This document shows positions 10,901 through 22,028 of a stretch of 64,000 bases of DNA, piece after piece. How positions within the stretch are numbered: position 1 is the first letter of the stretch; every line of letters begins with the position of its first letter. A model generated the notes under the pieces. That model searched no databases and had not been told where the DNA came from. It worked only from the letters and a program-made list of their open reading frames with translations. The position numbers were made by a program, and so were the translations under genes. Origin of the DNA: Proteles cristata cristata (Eukaryota; Chordata; Mammalia; Carnivora; Hyaenidae); NCBI GenBank assembly GCA_017311185.1, contig JAESUZ010000139.1:186001-250000 (forward strand), in the 5' to 3' direction.

Positions 10901-11490
10901 CTTTTACTGTCCCCTCAGACCCCCCTTCTCACCTGTGTCTCGGTCCTTCTTTGTGTCTCCCTCTCTTAGACCCTTGGATTTCTCCTTCTGTCTGTCCTCC
11001 TTTTCCTCCTGTCTCTGCTTTCTGTTCCCCCATCATCTCATTTCTGGTTCATGTTTCTCCATCCTTCTCTCCCTTCGTCCTGTCCCCTGCCTGCCGTGAC
11101 CCACTCTGGCATGTGACTTAGACTTTACGTGGCGCCCACAACCATCTCCATGCTTCATCTGTCAGTGTCGAGGTCCCTCAATGGCCTACCTTAGGACCTG
11201 GCATAGTTAAGAGTTCCCAGGCGGTCTGTCCTTGACTTTTGGAGCTGACAACGGTTAGTTTTACAGTCTGTGGCAACTTGGTTCAGTTGGTTATGACTTG
11301 GCATTTAATGAGGCCAAGCACAGATATTTGTGTCCTGTCTCTGTAGAACCCTGCTAGCTTTCTCCCTCGTGGCAGAGATGCCTTCCAGCCACTAGCTTTC
11401 ATTTTCACGCCCTTGGTCACAGCGGGGTGTGGCTAAGGGACTGTGGCTGGACCAGTGCTAATCTGTTGATGAGGGACATCAGCAATAACA
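7986..11490. other. 3.5 kb of largely unique sequence, no supported gene
   Basis: The longest stretch in the first third of the window with no recognisable repeat. It holds the longest frame of the window (minus, 8880-9554, 224 codons), which I do not recognise and treat as chance. A pyrimidine-rich block lies at 10900-11100. No CpG island, no exon-like conserved frame with splice signals that I could defend. Confidence 0.4.
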
Positions 11491-11550
11491 TATTTTTTTA
11501 TTAAGCTTTTTATTTTGAGGTCATTATGGATTCACATTTTACATGTTTAA
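11491..11550 (-). mobile_element. Short old L1 3'-end remnant
   Basis: TTTTTATTTTGAGGTCATTATGGATTCACAT resembles the antisense 3' UTR of old L1M elements. Very short. Confidence 0.35.
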
Positions 11551-11559
11551 AGGCCAAAA

Positions 11560-11705
11560 GACATCAGATTATCTATGGGATTCAGACCAAGACAGACCTG
11601 GACTCAGATTCTGGTTCCCTTCCACATTAATTCTGTGACCATACCTGGTTACTTAACTTTTCTCTGCCTCACTTTCCTTAGCTGTGAAATAGTGATAAAA
11701 AAGAA
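11560..11705 (+). mobile_element. MIR fragment, plus strand
   Basis: ATTCTGTGACCATACCTGGTTACTTAAC and CTCACTTTCCTTAGCTGTGAAATAGTGATAA match sense MIR. Confidence 0.65.
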
Positions 11706-12519
11706 CTGGCCTCCTTCAGTCTCCCTCTGCCTGCACGTCTTCCTTTTCCTCTTTTGTTACTAAGTCTATTCCAGTATGCTATATTTCTTCTTTCTTTTCC
11801 TTTCATTTACCAATGTCTCTGGAACATTCCCTCCCCTGTTCTTCTCTTGTCCCTGTTTTGTACTTCTTTTTCCATTTTCCCAACTCTTAGCCCATTCCTC
11901 ACTCTCCATTTCTTGCTTCCTCCATCACCACCCCTCACTGAATTTCACTTCCTTCCAAAGACATGTTTTCTGATCCATCCCTCCTGTCTTTCACTGTTCC
12001 TGGGCCCTTTGTGGGTTCCGGGAGAATGTGCAACCCTTAATTATTTATAAGCATGAGAGAATAATTGCAGAAATGATTTAATTACTTTTCACATAATAGC
12101 AGCTGCTGGGCTAGGTGATGGTGGTGATGTAGCATATCAGCAGGCACACTCGCTCAATGGGAGAAAAAGCACTGGTTTAAGTGGGTTTGGGGGAGGGTGT
12201 AGCTATAAAGAGTCTATAGAAGATTTAATCTCATATGTCAAAGAACTGACAAAGAATCCCACAGTTGGCAATTATGCACAGCTAGGATTATATAAAATGG
12301 GAGGTACATGTCACCAGTGTCTTAATTGAGGGAAGAGGGCCTGGGGATATCGTTTGAAAAGTTCACTTTGGATCAGATAGGAGTATAGTGGATGGAATAC
12401 TACCACTTATTTCTGGGTGGGGGTGGCGAGCGGGGTCAGTGGAAACTTTATTCTTCTTCTGGCTCCCCTATGAGATTGAATGTGGATATTCATTTAGTGA
12501 CATTGGGGTTACAGTGGAA
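11706..12519. other. Pyrimidine-rich then unique sequence
   Basis: 11710-12000 is strongly pyrimidine-rich on the + strand, which is why two overlapping open frames appear there; they are low complexity. 12020-12120 is an AT-rich unique stretch. Nothing recognised at 12120-12519. Confidence 0.4.
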
Positions 12520-12660
12520 AGAGCCTAGCCCAAACTATAGTCTGGAAGCCTGGTTCTCTTCCTTGCTCATAACCAGCGGTAGCTGTTTGACTGGTCAAGT
12601 CCCTTAATCTTTCTTAGTGTTACTTCTTTCATCTGTAAAGTGAAGGGGTTGAAATTTGTA
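12520..12660 (+). mobile_element. MIR fragment, plus strand
   Basis: TAGTCTGGAAGCCTGGTTCT, TGACTGGTCAAGTCCCTTAATC and TTCATCTGTAAAGTGAAGGGG follow the MIR consensus order. Confidence 0.65.
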
Positions 12661-12960
12661 ACATGTAGAATGCTTCACTAAAGGAGAAAATGGCACAGAA
12701 ATTAGATGAGGAGGCCTGATTTTTTTTATATATATATATAAACTAAGATCAGGGAGACCATCATGAGGAGTTTGCGGTAGTCGGCTCCAAAAGCCAGGCA
12801 GAAAAATCCATTCTAGAAGTTTCTGACATGATGTCTAAGAGAAGATATTGATTGAAGCAAAGGGAAAGAATTGAATAATAGGTGGAAGACACAAAGAAGG
12901 AGTCGGCATGGGTAGATTAAAAGTAAACAAGGGGAATGAGGGAGGTGGCAAATATGAACC
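12660..12960 (-). mobile_element. Ancient repeat, probably antisense L2
   Basis: Similar in order and spacing to 16605-16715: TAGAATGCTTCACTAAAGGAG, ATGGCACAG, AGATGAGGAGG, and CATCATGAGGAGTTTGCGG-type segments. A TA run (about 12727-12741) interrupts it. Family assignment is tentative. Confidence 0.4.
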
Positions 12961-13159
12961 CATATTGTCACATTATGAGTTTCTAAACGGTGTCCTTTCT
13001 GACCGCTGCTGAGGTTTGGGATGCAGAGGGCTGCAAGAGGAGGCTACAGGTCTTGACATGCAGTGAAGAAAGGAGAGGGGCTTCCTGAGAAGGAGTGTTA
13101 TGTCCTCATCCTTCCCAACCCTTGTCCTAATCCCTTCACAGAAGTCCCGATGAATGTGT

Positions 13160-13285
13160 CATTGAGCTGCAGCACCGTTTAGCCTGGAAGGGATCTTAGG
13201 GACTAGCGTGGTGCCCTTATTTCATGGTAAAGGACACTGAGGCCAAGAAAGATTAAGTGACTTCCCTGAGGCCCCAACCTCAGTT
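13160..13285 (-). mobile_element. Probable MIR fragment
   Basis: CTTATTTCATGGTAAAGGACACTGAGGCC and GATTAAGTGACTTCCCTGAGGCC match antisense MIR core. Confidence 0.55.
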
Positions 13286-14051
13286 CCGTCCTGGAGTCGG
13301 CCTCGTTTCCCAGATTACCAGGTCAGTGTCTGGCAGGACTTTTACCTCAGCAAAGTACCAAGCCTGTCTAGTAGTAGCGCAGAGGCTAGCAGATAATATG
13401 ACATAATGAATTGCCGTCCCTCCCTTCTCCTGACTAGAGGTGAGGAACAAAAGCAAACTGAAATTAGGGTATGGGGGGAGAGAATGACATCTTTTTCCCT
13501 GGTTTTTCTCTTGTGTCTGCACTAAATGTGGTCTGAGATGATGGATTAAAAGCATATTAATGAATATGTCAGATAATGATAAAAGTGAATATCATTGAAT
13601 TAATTTTTGGACTGTATATGATGGAAGACCTATATGTTCAGGATTGTATGAATTTATGATAACCACGAGCAAGCAGGTGGAAAGCAAATTTGGATAAAGT
13701 CAGTTCTGTCTGGTTGAGACGCTTCTGTGATTAGAGTAACTGTCTACAGGCTACAGACAGGTCTTCCCTTTCTTGCAGAAATGGACTCCTCAGATCACCC
13801 TTTCACTTCTCATCTTGCAATATCCCTCCAACTAAGATACTTAGGAAAGAGAGACTCAAGTATGCGTGGAAATTTGTGGCAACTGGGGATTCATACTAGA
13901 AGAACAAGGAGGCTTCCAGAAGAAAAGAGTGAAAAGAAAAGAGAGAGATCAGAAGAAAACAAAAAGCTCCACACTATATGTAGTTGGAGATTTAAAAAAA
14001 TATAGCCAAATCTTATATTTTATAATGTTTTTCAAAGTGAATTTATGTACC
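13286..14051. other. Unassigned unique sequence
   Basis: AT-rich from 13540. Short frames at 13727-14060 are not recognised. Confidence 0.35.
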
Positions 14052-14300
14052 TTGTCTTAATCTTTTTTTAAAAAATTAATGTTTTTTTATTTTTGAGAGA
14101 GAGAGAGAGCAACCAAGCATGAGCAGGGGAGGGGCAGAGAGAGAGAGGAATACACAGAATCTGAAGCAGGCTCCAGGCTCCAAGCCGTCAGCATAGAGCC
14201 TGACGCGGGGCTTGAACTCACAAACCGTGAGATCATGACCTGATCCGAAGGCAGTCGCTTAACCGACTGAGCCCCCCAGGTGCCCCAAGTTTGTCTTAAT
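14052..14300 (-). mobile_element. Felid CAN-SINE, minus strand
   Basis: Body about 14063-14286, with the reversed tail (TTAATGTTTTTTTATTTTTGAG) and head (GACTGAGCCCCCCAGGTGCCCC). A 10 bp TSD TTGTCTTAAT is present at 14052-14061 and 14291-14300. Belongs to the CTGTCAGCAC-type body rather than the ACTGCCAGCTC type. Confidence 0.92.
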
Positions 14301-14490
14301 TTGATACAATCAATGTGTAAGATGGAAATAGAGCCTTAGGTTGGCTCTCTGAGAAGTGAAGATAACTTGTATCATCACCCTCATTCTCCAGAGAAGAAAA
14401 CCAAGACTCCAAGAAGTTAACTGATACATCAAAGACTGAGAAATTTTAAGTGGCAGATCTGGGACTAAAGTCTGCATCTCTGGGCTCCCA
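14301..14490 (-). mobile_element. MIR fragment, minus strand
   Basis: ATCACCCTCATTCTCCAGAGAAG, AAACCAAGACTCCAAGAAGTTAACTG and GTGGCAGATCTGGGACTAAAG follow the antisense MIR order. Confidence 0.65.
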
Positions 14491-15318
14491 CTGTAATGCC
14501 TGTAGGAGAAGAGAACGATGTAAGCCACACTGAAGTGGCAATGAGCAACCTAAGGTGTCTGATCAGGACAGGGGAGGTTTGGCCTGGGAATTCCTTGTGG
14601 ACTTTGGCTGATGAGATCTAAGTTGAATAAAGAGCTCAAATGGGACTGGAAAAGATCACATAGTTACTTATAGGGAAGAAAAGAAGCTATGGCTATAGTA
14701 GATCTATATGCTGAAGAACTTAGACCATTGGAAAGGTTGGCAGGTATCTAGGATAGAGAATTCACAGGTGGAGGCCCACTCAAGAATTCAAAGATACGAC
14801 AAGGATTAAACTTCAGCATTCATGAACAAAAGGCCACATCATTCAAGCAAAAGATGGCAAACCCATGGGTACAACCTCTCACCTTCTCTGTCTTGTGGGG
14901 TGGGGGAAGATCCACTATTAAAGCTTTTTACCAGGATACCCCTAAACCTGTTCTGAACAAAGCCCAGAATGGGCTGGGACATTTTTCCCTTCATTAACAC
15001 TTCATTAAGCTTTGTCAGATATAAGCCTCCTAGCCAGATCCTGGCAAGGGACTCTTACCGAGGTGATAATGAGGAGAAAATGTACTAGGTTTTTGGCCTA
15101 CTCCAGAGCTGTTGAATGTAGGCTGAAATATATTTTGATAACATTGGCTCTAAGATGTATATTAAACACCACTTTACACTGGGCAGTGTAAATAAAACAC
15201 ATAGACACAGAGAGAGAGAGAGGCACACCAGCATAACATGACACATTTCAGTGATTTGGTGATTTGCTGCAAGCTACTTATACAAATCTGAGTCGTTTCA
15301 GATTTGGCAAATGATAAG
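14491..15318. other. Unassigned unique sequence
   Basis: No known repeat or exon recognised; includes an AG/AC-rich short run at 15208-15225. Confidence 0.35.
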
Positions 15319-15353
<35 letters not shown>

Positions 15354-15360
15354 TATTATT
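15319..15360 (+). repeat. (ATC)n microsatellite
   Basis: About eleven ATC units at 15319-15353, continuing as ATT units and running directly into the A/T tail of the adjoining SINE. The array probably arose in or next to the SINE tail. Confidence 0.95.
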
Positions 15361-15562
15361 TTAAATGTTTATTTTTGAGAGAGAGACAGAGACAGAGCCT
15401 GAGCAGGGGAGGGGCAGAGAGAGAGACACACACAGAATCCAAAGCAGGCTTCAGGCTATGAGCCATCAGCACGGAGCCGGATACGGGGCTTGATCCCACG
15501 AGCTGTGAGATCATGACCTGAGCCAAAGTCAGACACTTAACTGACTGAGCCACCCAGGCACC
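15361..15562 (-). mobile_element. Felid CAN-SINE, minus strand
   Basis: Reversed tail TTAAATGTTTATTTTTGAGAG, body GGGGAGGGGCAGAGAGAGAG, head GACTGAGCCACCCAGGCACC. No clean TSD seen, possibly because the ATC array expanded at one edge. Confidence 0.92.
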
Positions 15563-16460
15563 ATGTAAATGAGAAAATCTTGATAGTTTTACAATTTGTA
15601 CCTTTTATGTTTTTTAAAATGCCTCTTTTCAAAAGCAACCTCTTTGGAAATGTTGAAATGTTCTAGTGCTAATCGATGTCTTCTGGCTATTTAGAATTTA
15701 TCAATTACCAGATGTTCTTAGAATTAGTACTCACTTTCCAGTAGCTTTTTGAGTGTTCCTAACAGTCCTGTTGCACTGATTTAATATACCGTGAAAGTCT
15801 GAAGGTGCAGACATGTTAAGAGAAAAAAGTATGCTTAATCTTTACTTTGAAGAAGGTTTTGATTTTGATCATCCATGAACAATTGGAAAAATTCAAAAAC
15901 TGGATCAGATGTGAGTGGCCCCTAGAAATATTTGACATGGACACAGTTGGCTGGAAGATTATGCTCAGAGTAACCAGCAATCTGACGTCAACCAGAATTT
16001 TGGGTGTGAGTGCATATATCGTGGAGAACATAACAGACGGTGTAATGGTGTTTCCAAGCTGTTGTTCCTTGGCCCTGTGTTGATACTGTAGTTTTTTATT
16101 CTTTTTCTTTTTTTTTAAAGCAGTGTTGTGACCACAATAAAGCAGGATTCCTTAAAGAAAGAAAAATAAACCACTGCAGCATTTCAAAGAGCGACTAATC
16201 AGAAATGAATTGAGAAGGGAAGAAGGTTAACATTTATGGAATACTTGTTGTGTGTCCAAACTTTATATGTATTATCTCATTATAATTCTTTTAATTATTT
16301 TTGATGATGAGAAGCCATCACTTCCCGAGACCCGGCTTTGATCTGGTTTCCATAATGAACCGTAGCAGTTAGCTTTCCTTACGTGGACATTTTCACAAAG
16401 AAATGTCAACGTTTAAATAATTTCATTGAATTATTGTATGATTTGCTCCTTGAAAAGTGG
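15563..16460. other. Unique sequence with a perfect CRE palindrome
   Basis: Contains a 78-codon + strand frame (15847-16083) that I do not recognise, TGACGTCA at 15983-15990, and AATAAA near 16137. Nothing proves that the frame is coding. Confidence 0.35.
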
Positions 16461-16599
16461 TCTCAGAGTAATTTATTCATTCAGTAAATGCAGGTGACTG
16501 TTGACCTGGAGTAGTATGTGTTGACCTGGAGCAAATCAGAGTACAGCAGTAGAGTTGGAGAAATAGATGGATGTAAGTAGGATTTTAATCTCAAGTGGC

Positions 16600-16715
16600 A
16601 TGCAGAATGGTTCAATAAAGGAGTAAATGGCAGAGATGCTGGATGAGGAAGACTGAATTTGAGAAACTAACATCTGGAGGCCATCATAAAAACCTTGCAG
16701 CACTCAACTCTAAAA
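16600..16715 (-). mobile_element. Ancient repeat, probably antisense L2
   Basis: GCAGAATGGTTCAATAAAGGAG, AATGGCAGAGATGCTGGATGAGG and GGCCATCATAAAAACCTTGCAG parallel 12665-12790. Tentative. Confidence 0.4.
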
Positions 16716-17242
16716 CCTGGGTGAGGTCCCCTTTAACCCTTTAAAGGCTTGCTCTAGGACTTGGAAACCAATGCAAGTAAAAACTGCAGATGTAGATATT
16801 GGCACTTAGTAGGTGCTTGGTAAGAGCACTCATCGGTGTTACTTGAACGTAGAAAATGGAAGCAAATAGATTAAAAGCAAAAGCCTAACTCTAACACAGT
16901 GGAAACCCCACGTGACTGAATGCAGTGTCGTGTTAGAGTGTGGTTTTCCGAAGCCTCTGCAGTTCCTTGACCATTGCCGGACACTCCCTGGCCCAGGCCT
17001 GCCCCAGAACTCCCCTGGGAATGCTCCAGTCTCGGGAGGCTTTAGTGTTCCAGGCACACAGCCTCTGTCTGCGGCCCATTGCTTAGAAGAGAGGTCTGCT
17101 GGTTTCTTGATTCTAGTTATTTTGTAATGAAGATGGTCGGGGTGGCGTGATAACGCATGATGTCTTTTTTTTTTTTTTCCCCAGTTAAAGGTATTTTTTT
17201 AAACTCTCTAGGACATTTAAATGGGCATTAAAAACAAAATGA
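16716..17242. other. Unassigned unique sequence
   Basis: A GC-richer block at 16940-17060 yields overlapping frames on both strands with no recognisable family. Confidence 0.35.
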
Positions 17243-17460
17243 GGGGAGCCTGGATGGCTCAGTCGGTTAAGCATCCGACTTCGGCTCAGGTCATGATCTC
17301 ACGGTCTGTGGGTTCGAGCCCCGTGTCGGGCTCTGTGCTGACAGCTCAGAGCCTGGAGCCTGCTTCAGGTTCTGTGTCTCCTTCTCTCTCTGCCCCTCCC
17401 CTGCTCATGCTCTGTCTCTCTCTATCTCAAAAATAGATGAAGATTAAAAAGAAAACGAAA
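17243..17460 (+). mobile_element. Felid CAN-SINE, plus strand
   Basis: Head GGGGAGCCTGGATGGCTCAG, Pol III B-box-like GGTTCGAGCCC near 17311, GTGCTGACAGCTCAGAGCC middle, CTCAAAAATAGATGAAGATTAAAAAG tail. A TSD is not clear (A-rich target). Confidence 0.93.
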
Positions 17461-18489
17461 CTAGGAGGTACCTAAGCTCAGCATAAAGGACAGTCCTCTT
17501 AAATTGAATATGTTCAATTGTGTCAACACCTCCTGCATTGTGCTTATTTTTCTCATTTCTCTGTGGGCCAGCGATGACTTTATCATGGATTGTCATTGAT
17601 CCATGGACGGTGTTTGGGAAGCATTGGGAAGCATCTTGCGAGAGGCAGCATTAGTGAGGACATTACTTCCAAGAGCTGTGGTTTCGGGTGCATCTCCTGA
17701 ACTGCTGGTCTAGAGCCTGACAGGTCGAGGGGGCCCTGCTCATCTCCTGTGTCTCTGACAGAAGCTGCCGCACGACAGAGTGTCGCGCTGAGGGTCTCCG
17801 GTATATCATAATCTTCCGCGGCTGACTGATGAGGCTCAGCGGTGGAGGGGGAGTGAGCGATGTACTCTGTCTTCACTTTAGCGAGCCTTTATTTCTGTCC
17901 TGGCTGACATATTCATCAATAATCCAAGAAAGTAAAATACAGACACAGCTTTTTGGTTGGAAGGTTATTTCAAAATTGTGTTACAGAGGAGAAAGGGCTT
18001 ATCCTGGGTGGGGGTTCTGGCTCTGTCGCGGCTAGTAGTGTGTGATGCTGTGTGAGGCGCGTCATTCACTGGCTCTCAGTTTAAGTGGAGAATTGTATAC
18101 CCGGGAGCTCGCCAAGTTATCTTCGGTTTTCCAAGAACCCACCAGTGCCTTCATATTTGCTACAAGTAGGCTGGTTAGGCCAGGATGATTATGTGTTTCT
18201 TTGCTCTGAGGTAACATTATTATATCACTTCATTGATGGATGGTTATCTCATGCTGCCACAATGCCATGAACACTTAATAAATGCATGGGACATATGTTA
18301 TGCCTGTGGTGACGACTAATGTTCTTGAACTACTTCTGCCTCCAGGAGAATCAAGCTGGAGTTGTTCATACATTTACTTTCTAGAAATATATGAAAAATG
18401 ACAGGACACACAATTCAAGCCTCAGAAAGGAAGGGAGAAGGAAGATTTAGTATATACAGTGTAAAAATAAGCCATGTTGTATTATCTTA
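17461..18489. other. Unassigned unique sequence
   Basis: No repeat recognised. 17870-17960 is an AT-rich block with TGACATATTCATCAATAATCC that reads like unique non-coding DNA. Confidence 0.35.
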
Positions 18490-18704
18490 AAAAATATTTT
18501 TAAGTTTATTTATTTACTTTTGAGAGAGAGAGAGAGAGCAAGAGGTGTAGGGGCAGAGAGTGGGGTGACAGAGAGAATCCCAAGCAGGCTCCGCACTGCC
18601 AGTGCAGAGCCTGATGTGGGGTTCAAACTCACCAACCGTGAGATCATGACGTGAGCCTAAATCAAGAGTCAGATGTTTAACTGACTGAGCCACCCAGGCA
18701 CCTC
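18490..18704 (-). mobile_element. CAN-SINE, minus strand, older copy
   Basis: Reversed tail AAATATTTTTAAGTTTATTTA, body GCAGAGAGTGGGGTGACAGAG, and head ACTGAGCCACCCAGGCACCT. It contains the extra ATCAAGAGTCAGA segment of an older subfamily. TSD weak. Confidence 0.92.
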
Positions 18705-18879
18705 TGTAGTATCATTTTTAAATTAAATCAACCAAGAAATTCCCAGTGATTTTTGGACATACGGAAGGTGGAAAGTGATTTAACTTGAATCAAATAGGTA
18801 CTTCGCCACTGCTTTATGTTTTATTTAAGTAGTTCTGTTTGTAGCATTTAACTGAATTATTTAACATACTACATTAATG

Positions 18880-19045
18880 ATATTGTTTTGATTTTTACTA
18901 TAATCCTGTGAGGTAGATGTTATTACCCCCATTTTATATAGGAGAAAACTGAGGCCAAGAGACATGAAGTCAAGGTTGCACATCCGGTAAGAGGTACAAC
19001 CAGTATTTAAATCAGGCACCTTTGGCTCCAAATCATGAGATTCCC
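18880..19045 (-). mobile_element. MIR fragment, minus strand
   Basis: TATTACCCCCATTTTATATAGG, AAACTGAGGCCAAGAGACATGAAG and TTTAAATCAGGCACC follow antisense MIR. Confidence 0.7.
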
Positions 19046-19789
19046 CTGCACTGATACATTCATTCATTGTCACTTCCAAATGCAGAGTAAGGGTCCAAGG
19101 TGCTTTTTTCAGCCCTGGAATCTCTTTTCCTGTCTCATCTTGCTGCTTATCCTTTCCAAGGACATGACCTTGAATTCCTTTCTAGCCGTATGTTTCTAGA
19201 ATGCCTGGGATTCTTACCAGATGACTAGGCTCCAGAGGGATCCAAGCTGGTCCCAATGACATGGAAGGGTGCAGCGGGGCAGACCTGAGAGGTGCAGAAT
19301 TAAATAGGGTGGTGCCTTGTGCACTGTGGTAGCACGTATCACATCCTCCCAGAGATGAAGTAAAACACGCCTCACCAGCTGAATTACAGGTGGTTTGGTC
19401 CTTCAGTGCAGGAAATACTCCTTACTCCTCTGGCTAGGTGAGGAGGAACATATTGTGTTCGGAAGGATTCAAGTTTCACATATTCCATCGTTTCCGAATA
19501 ATATAAACACACACACAGGCAGATTTTCTGTTGTGGAGATGTTTTATGTTCTTTGAATGAGCCGTATTGGCCCATTCCATCAAGTCAGAGCTTTTGACCT
19601 GGCTCTTGCTCACTGAAGGTGAATTTTCAATAGCCAGCTGATGCTGTTGGGTGGCTTTTAGTATGCACATTATTCTTGGTTCTGGGATTTTCTTGTGTCC
19701 ATCCTTGTTTCTCTGAGGACCGTGGACAACAGTGGCATAAATCTGAGGCATGTAGTCACAAGACCTTTGTCTGACATGTGGGCCTTCCA
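19046..19789. other. Unassigned unique sequence
   Basis: Frames at 19384-19790 (minus) show no recognisable similarity. A short CA run lies at about 19507-19518. Confidence 0.35.
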
Positions 19790-19960
19790 CTTGGCTCTGC
19801 TCCTTGCAAGCTGCATGACCTTGGGCAGATCACTGAACCTCTCTGAGCCAAAGTTTCTTTGTCCATAAAATGATAATGGATGACGTAATGATTGAAATGA
19901 GGTAATATACGTGAGAGCGCATGGTTCAGCTGTAAGCACTGTGCAAGCATAAGGTGTTGT
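19790..19960 (+). mobile_element. MIR, plus strand, well preserved
   Basis: CTGCATGACCTTGGGCAGATCACTGAACC, CTCTGAGCCAAAGTTTC, CATAAAATGATAATGGATG and CTGTAAGCACTGTGCAAG give most of a MIR in sense order. Confidence 0.8.
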
Positions 19961-20712
19961 TATTCTTCCGGTTAGAAAGAATTGAGAAGAACTCCGGGAT
20001 TTTCAGCACGACGATTGTATATGTGGTTACATTTCATCTGGTTGAGCCGCTTTCATCTGGGAAAGGTTCTGGCCCAAACCCTCCTTCTGTGTGAATAAAT
20101 CATGGTAAAGCTGCTCGGGGCCCCGTCGCACTCATTCACTTACCTCTCAGCCCTTCTCCAGCCTGTCTCCCTTGTTCTGTGGACGTCTGGGCACATTATG
20201 CCGTGTAATTAATTTTTTAAATGATGGAAAATCAGCCTGCCAGGCGCTGTCAAAACCGCTGGATTCTGTGCAGCTTCTCTTGTAGATTCATTCATACCTT
20301 TCTGCACGTGTGTGCCTCACCTCACACCGGGAACAGGAGATGTTACACACACAGCCCTTGATGGCCCCTTCTCTGCCACATGTTGGCATAGCGAGTGGGT
20401 GACAGGGCTGACAGAAAGTGGCGCAGGCATTGGGGGTGCCCCACTAAATGAATGCAGATCCCATGACCCCCCTCCCCGCCCCCCAGAGGAATGTTTCTGA
20501 GCTGACTTTCTGTCAGCGAAGGTGAGCGCGCAAGAGCCGGAGTGCCTGGAATAACACCGAAGTGGGGGAAGCAGATGGCTTTCGTGCCGCCTCGCATCAG
20601 CAGGACCCCAGGAGTAAGCTGGCAATTCCCTCTGTTCGGCCCCCCTGAAATACACTGGCCTCCTAAGCAAAACATCTAGGGGCTTCTCCAACCATTTCCC
20701 GTGCTATGGCTT
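19961..20712. other. Unique sequence, possible conserved non-coding block
   Basis: 20195-20300 mixes TGTAATTAATTTTTTAAATGATGG and CTGCCAGGCGCTGTCAAAACC in a way typical of unique, slowly changing non-coding DNA, but conservation cannot be tested here. 20440-20560 is GC-richer. No exon supported. Confidence 0.3.
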
Positions 20713-21043
20713 GCCTATTAAATAGCTTTTTTGTTTGTTTGTTTTTAAAAAAATAGTTTATTTTCAACTTGGTTTCCATGTAACACCCAGTGCTCATCCC
20801 CACAAGTGCCCTCCTCCATGCCCCCCTCCCCCCCACACCCATGAGTCCTCAGTTTGTTCTCAGCTGATTCAAGAGTCTCTCATGGTTTGTCTTTCTCCCT
20901 CTCTCCCACTATTTCCCCCCTTCTTCTCCCCCACGGTCCTCCGTTAAGTTCCTCCTAATCCTCCTATACGTGCAAACATACAGTAGCTGTCCTTCTCTGC
21001 CTGACTTATTTCGCTCGGCATAACACGCCTATTAAATAGCTTT
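20713..21043 (-). mobile_element. Young L1 3' end, minus strand, 5'-truncated, perfect 17 bp TSD
   Basis: Reverse-complemented, 20730-21026 reads from the end of ORF2/3' UTR (AGTCAGGCAGAGAAGGACAG) through GATGAGCACTGGGTGTTACATGG to an AATAAACTATTTTTTTAAA-type tail and poly(A). It is near-identical in order to the 3' end of the L1 at 39.8-40.28 kb. TSD GCCTATTAAATAGCTTT at 20713-20729 and 21027-21043. It is a dead-on-arrival fragment of about 300 bp. Confidence 0.93.
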
Positions 21044-21054
21044 GAGGCCATGTT

Positions 21055-21317
21055 AGAAATCCTCCTGTGTCTGGGGCGCCTGGGTGGCTTAGTCGGTTAA
21101 GCGTCTGACTTTCGCTTAGGTCATGATCTCGCAGTTTGTGGGTTCGAGCCCCGCGTCGGGCGCTGTGCTGACTGCCAGCTCGGAGCCTGGAGCCTGTTTC
21201 AGAGTCTGTGTCTCCCTCTCTCTCTGACCCTCCCCTGCTCACGCTGTCTCTCTCTCTCTCCTAGAAATAAATAAAAATATTAAAAAAAAAAAAAAAAGAA
21301 AGAAATCCTCCTGTGTC
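21055..21317 (+). mobile_element. Young felid CAN-SINE, plus strand, perfect 17 bp TSD
   Basis: Body about 21072-21300. Pol III A box TGGCTTAGTCGG (21085-21096), B box GGTTCGAGCC (21141-21150), ACTGCCAGCTC variant, CCTAGAAATAAATAAAAATATT tail and an A tract. TSD AGAAATCCTCCTGTGTC at 21055-21071 and 21301-21317. It sits 12 bp downstream of the L1 fragment. Confidence 0.96.
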
Positions 21318-22028
21318 ACCTGATCGTGTGACTGACTACTGGTTGAATGAGTGTTTTGATCCTGTTAACCCTTGGAGAGACGACAGGCAAGGGAATGGGT
21401 GGTGGGGGGAGAAGAGGCAGCCCTGGACCTTGCAGGAGAGGGGGACCCAGACGTCAGCACTGCTGTCACAAGAGGCCATTTCAGTGATGTGATGGAACAG
21501 GCATGTACCATTGAGACACTTTTGAAGTGCACGTTAATTCAACTGATGGATGGAGAGAGAACTAGGAAGGTAAGATGCGGCAGATCAAAGAGTTTGGCAA
21601 GACAAATAGTGCCAGGGTCTGAGTTCTAGGGGTGCTCTGGATATGGACGTTTCTCTGGACCAGATGAATTTAGAGTCGGAGCGTTTTCCTCCGAGAATGA
21701 GGCATCTGAGGGAATCTTAAGGGCTTCACGGGTGGAAAATGGACCACCCAGGTGCCTTGTGGGCCATGGCTGGCTGCGTTCCAGGCAGGGCAGTAAGAGA
21801 GATTTCGCAAAGTGAGTTTGTTGAACACTTGGTTTTCCAATCCTTATTCCTGTTTGCCATTTGGCTCATTCTTTCCCATGCTCAGCCCTCTGATATGCAG
21901 CCTTTTGCTCCTTTTCTTTTTGTAACAATGGTTGGTTTCACTTTTCCTCTCGTCTCTCCCTCCTAAATTTTTAAGTTCTTTGGTAATTTATGGAGATCCA
22001 GCTAGAGGAAAAGCAGAATTGCAGTCAA
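21318..22028. other. Unassigned unique sequence
   Basis: No repeat or exon recognised. The frame at 21372-21629 is unremarkable. Confidence 0.35.

Noticed and set aside
11700..12050. Overlapping hydrophobic frames that look like membrane segments
   Set aside because: The region is a pyrimidine-rich tract, which gives F/L/S/P-rich translations in all frames.
17243..17330. tRNA-like A and B boxes at SINE heads (many sites in the window)
   Set aside because: They belong to tRNA-Lys-derived SINEs; no cloverleaf with an acceptor stem is preserved, so no tRNA gene is called.
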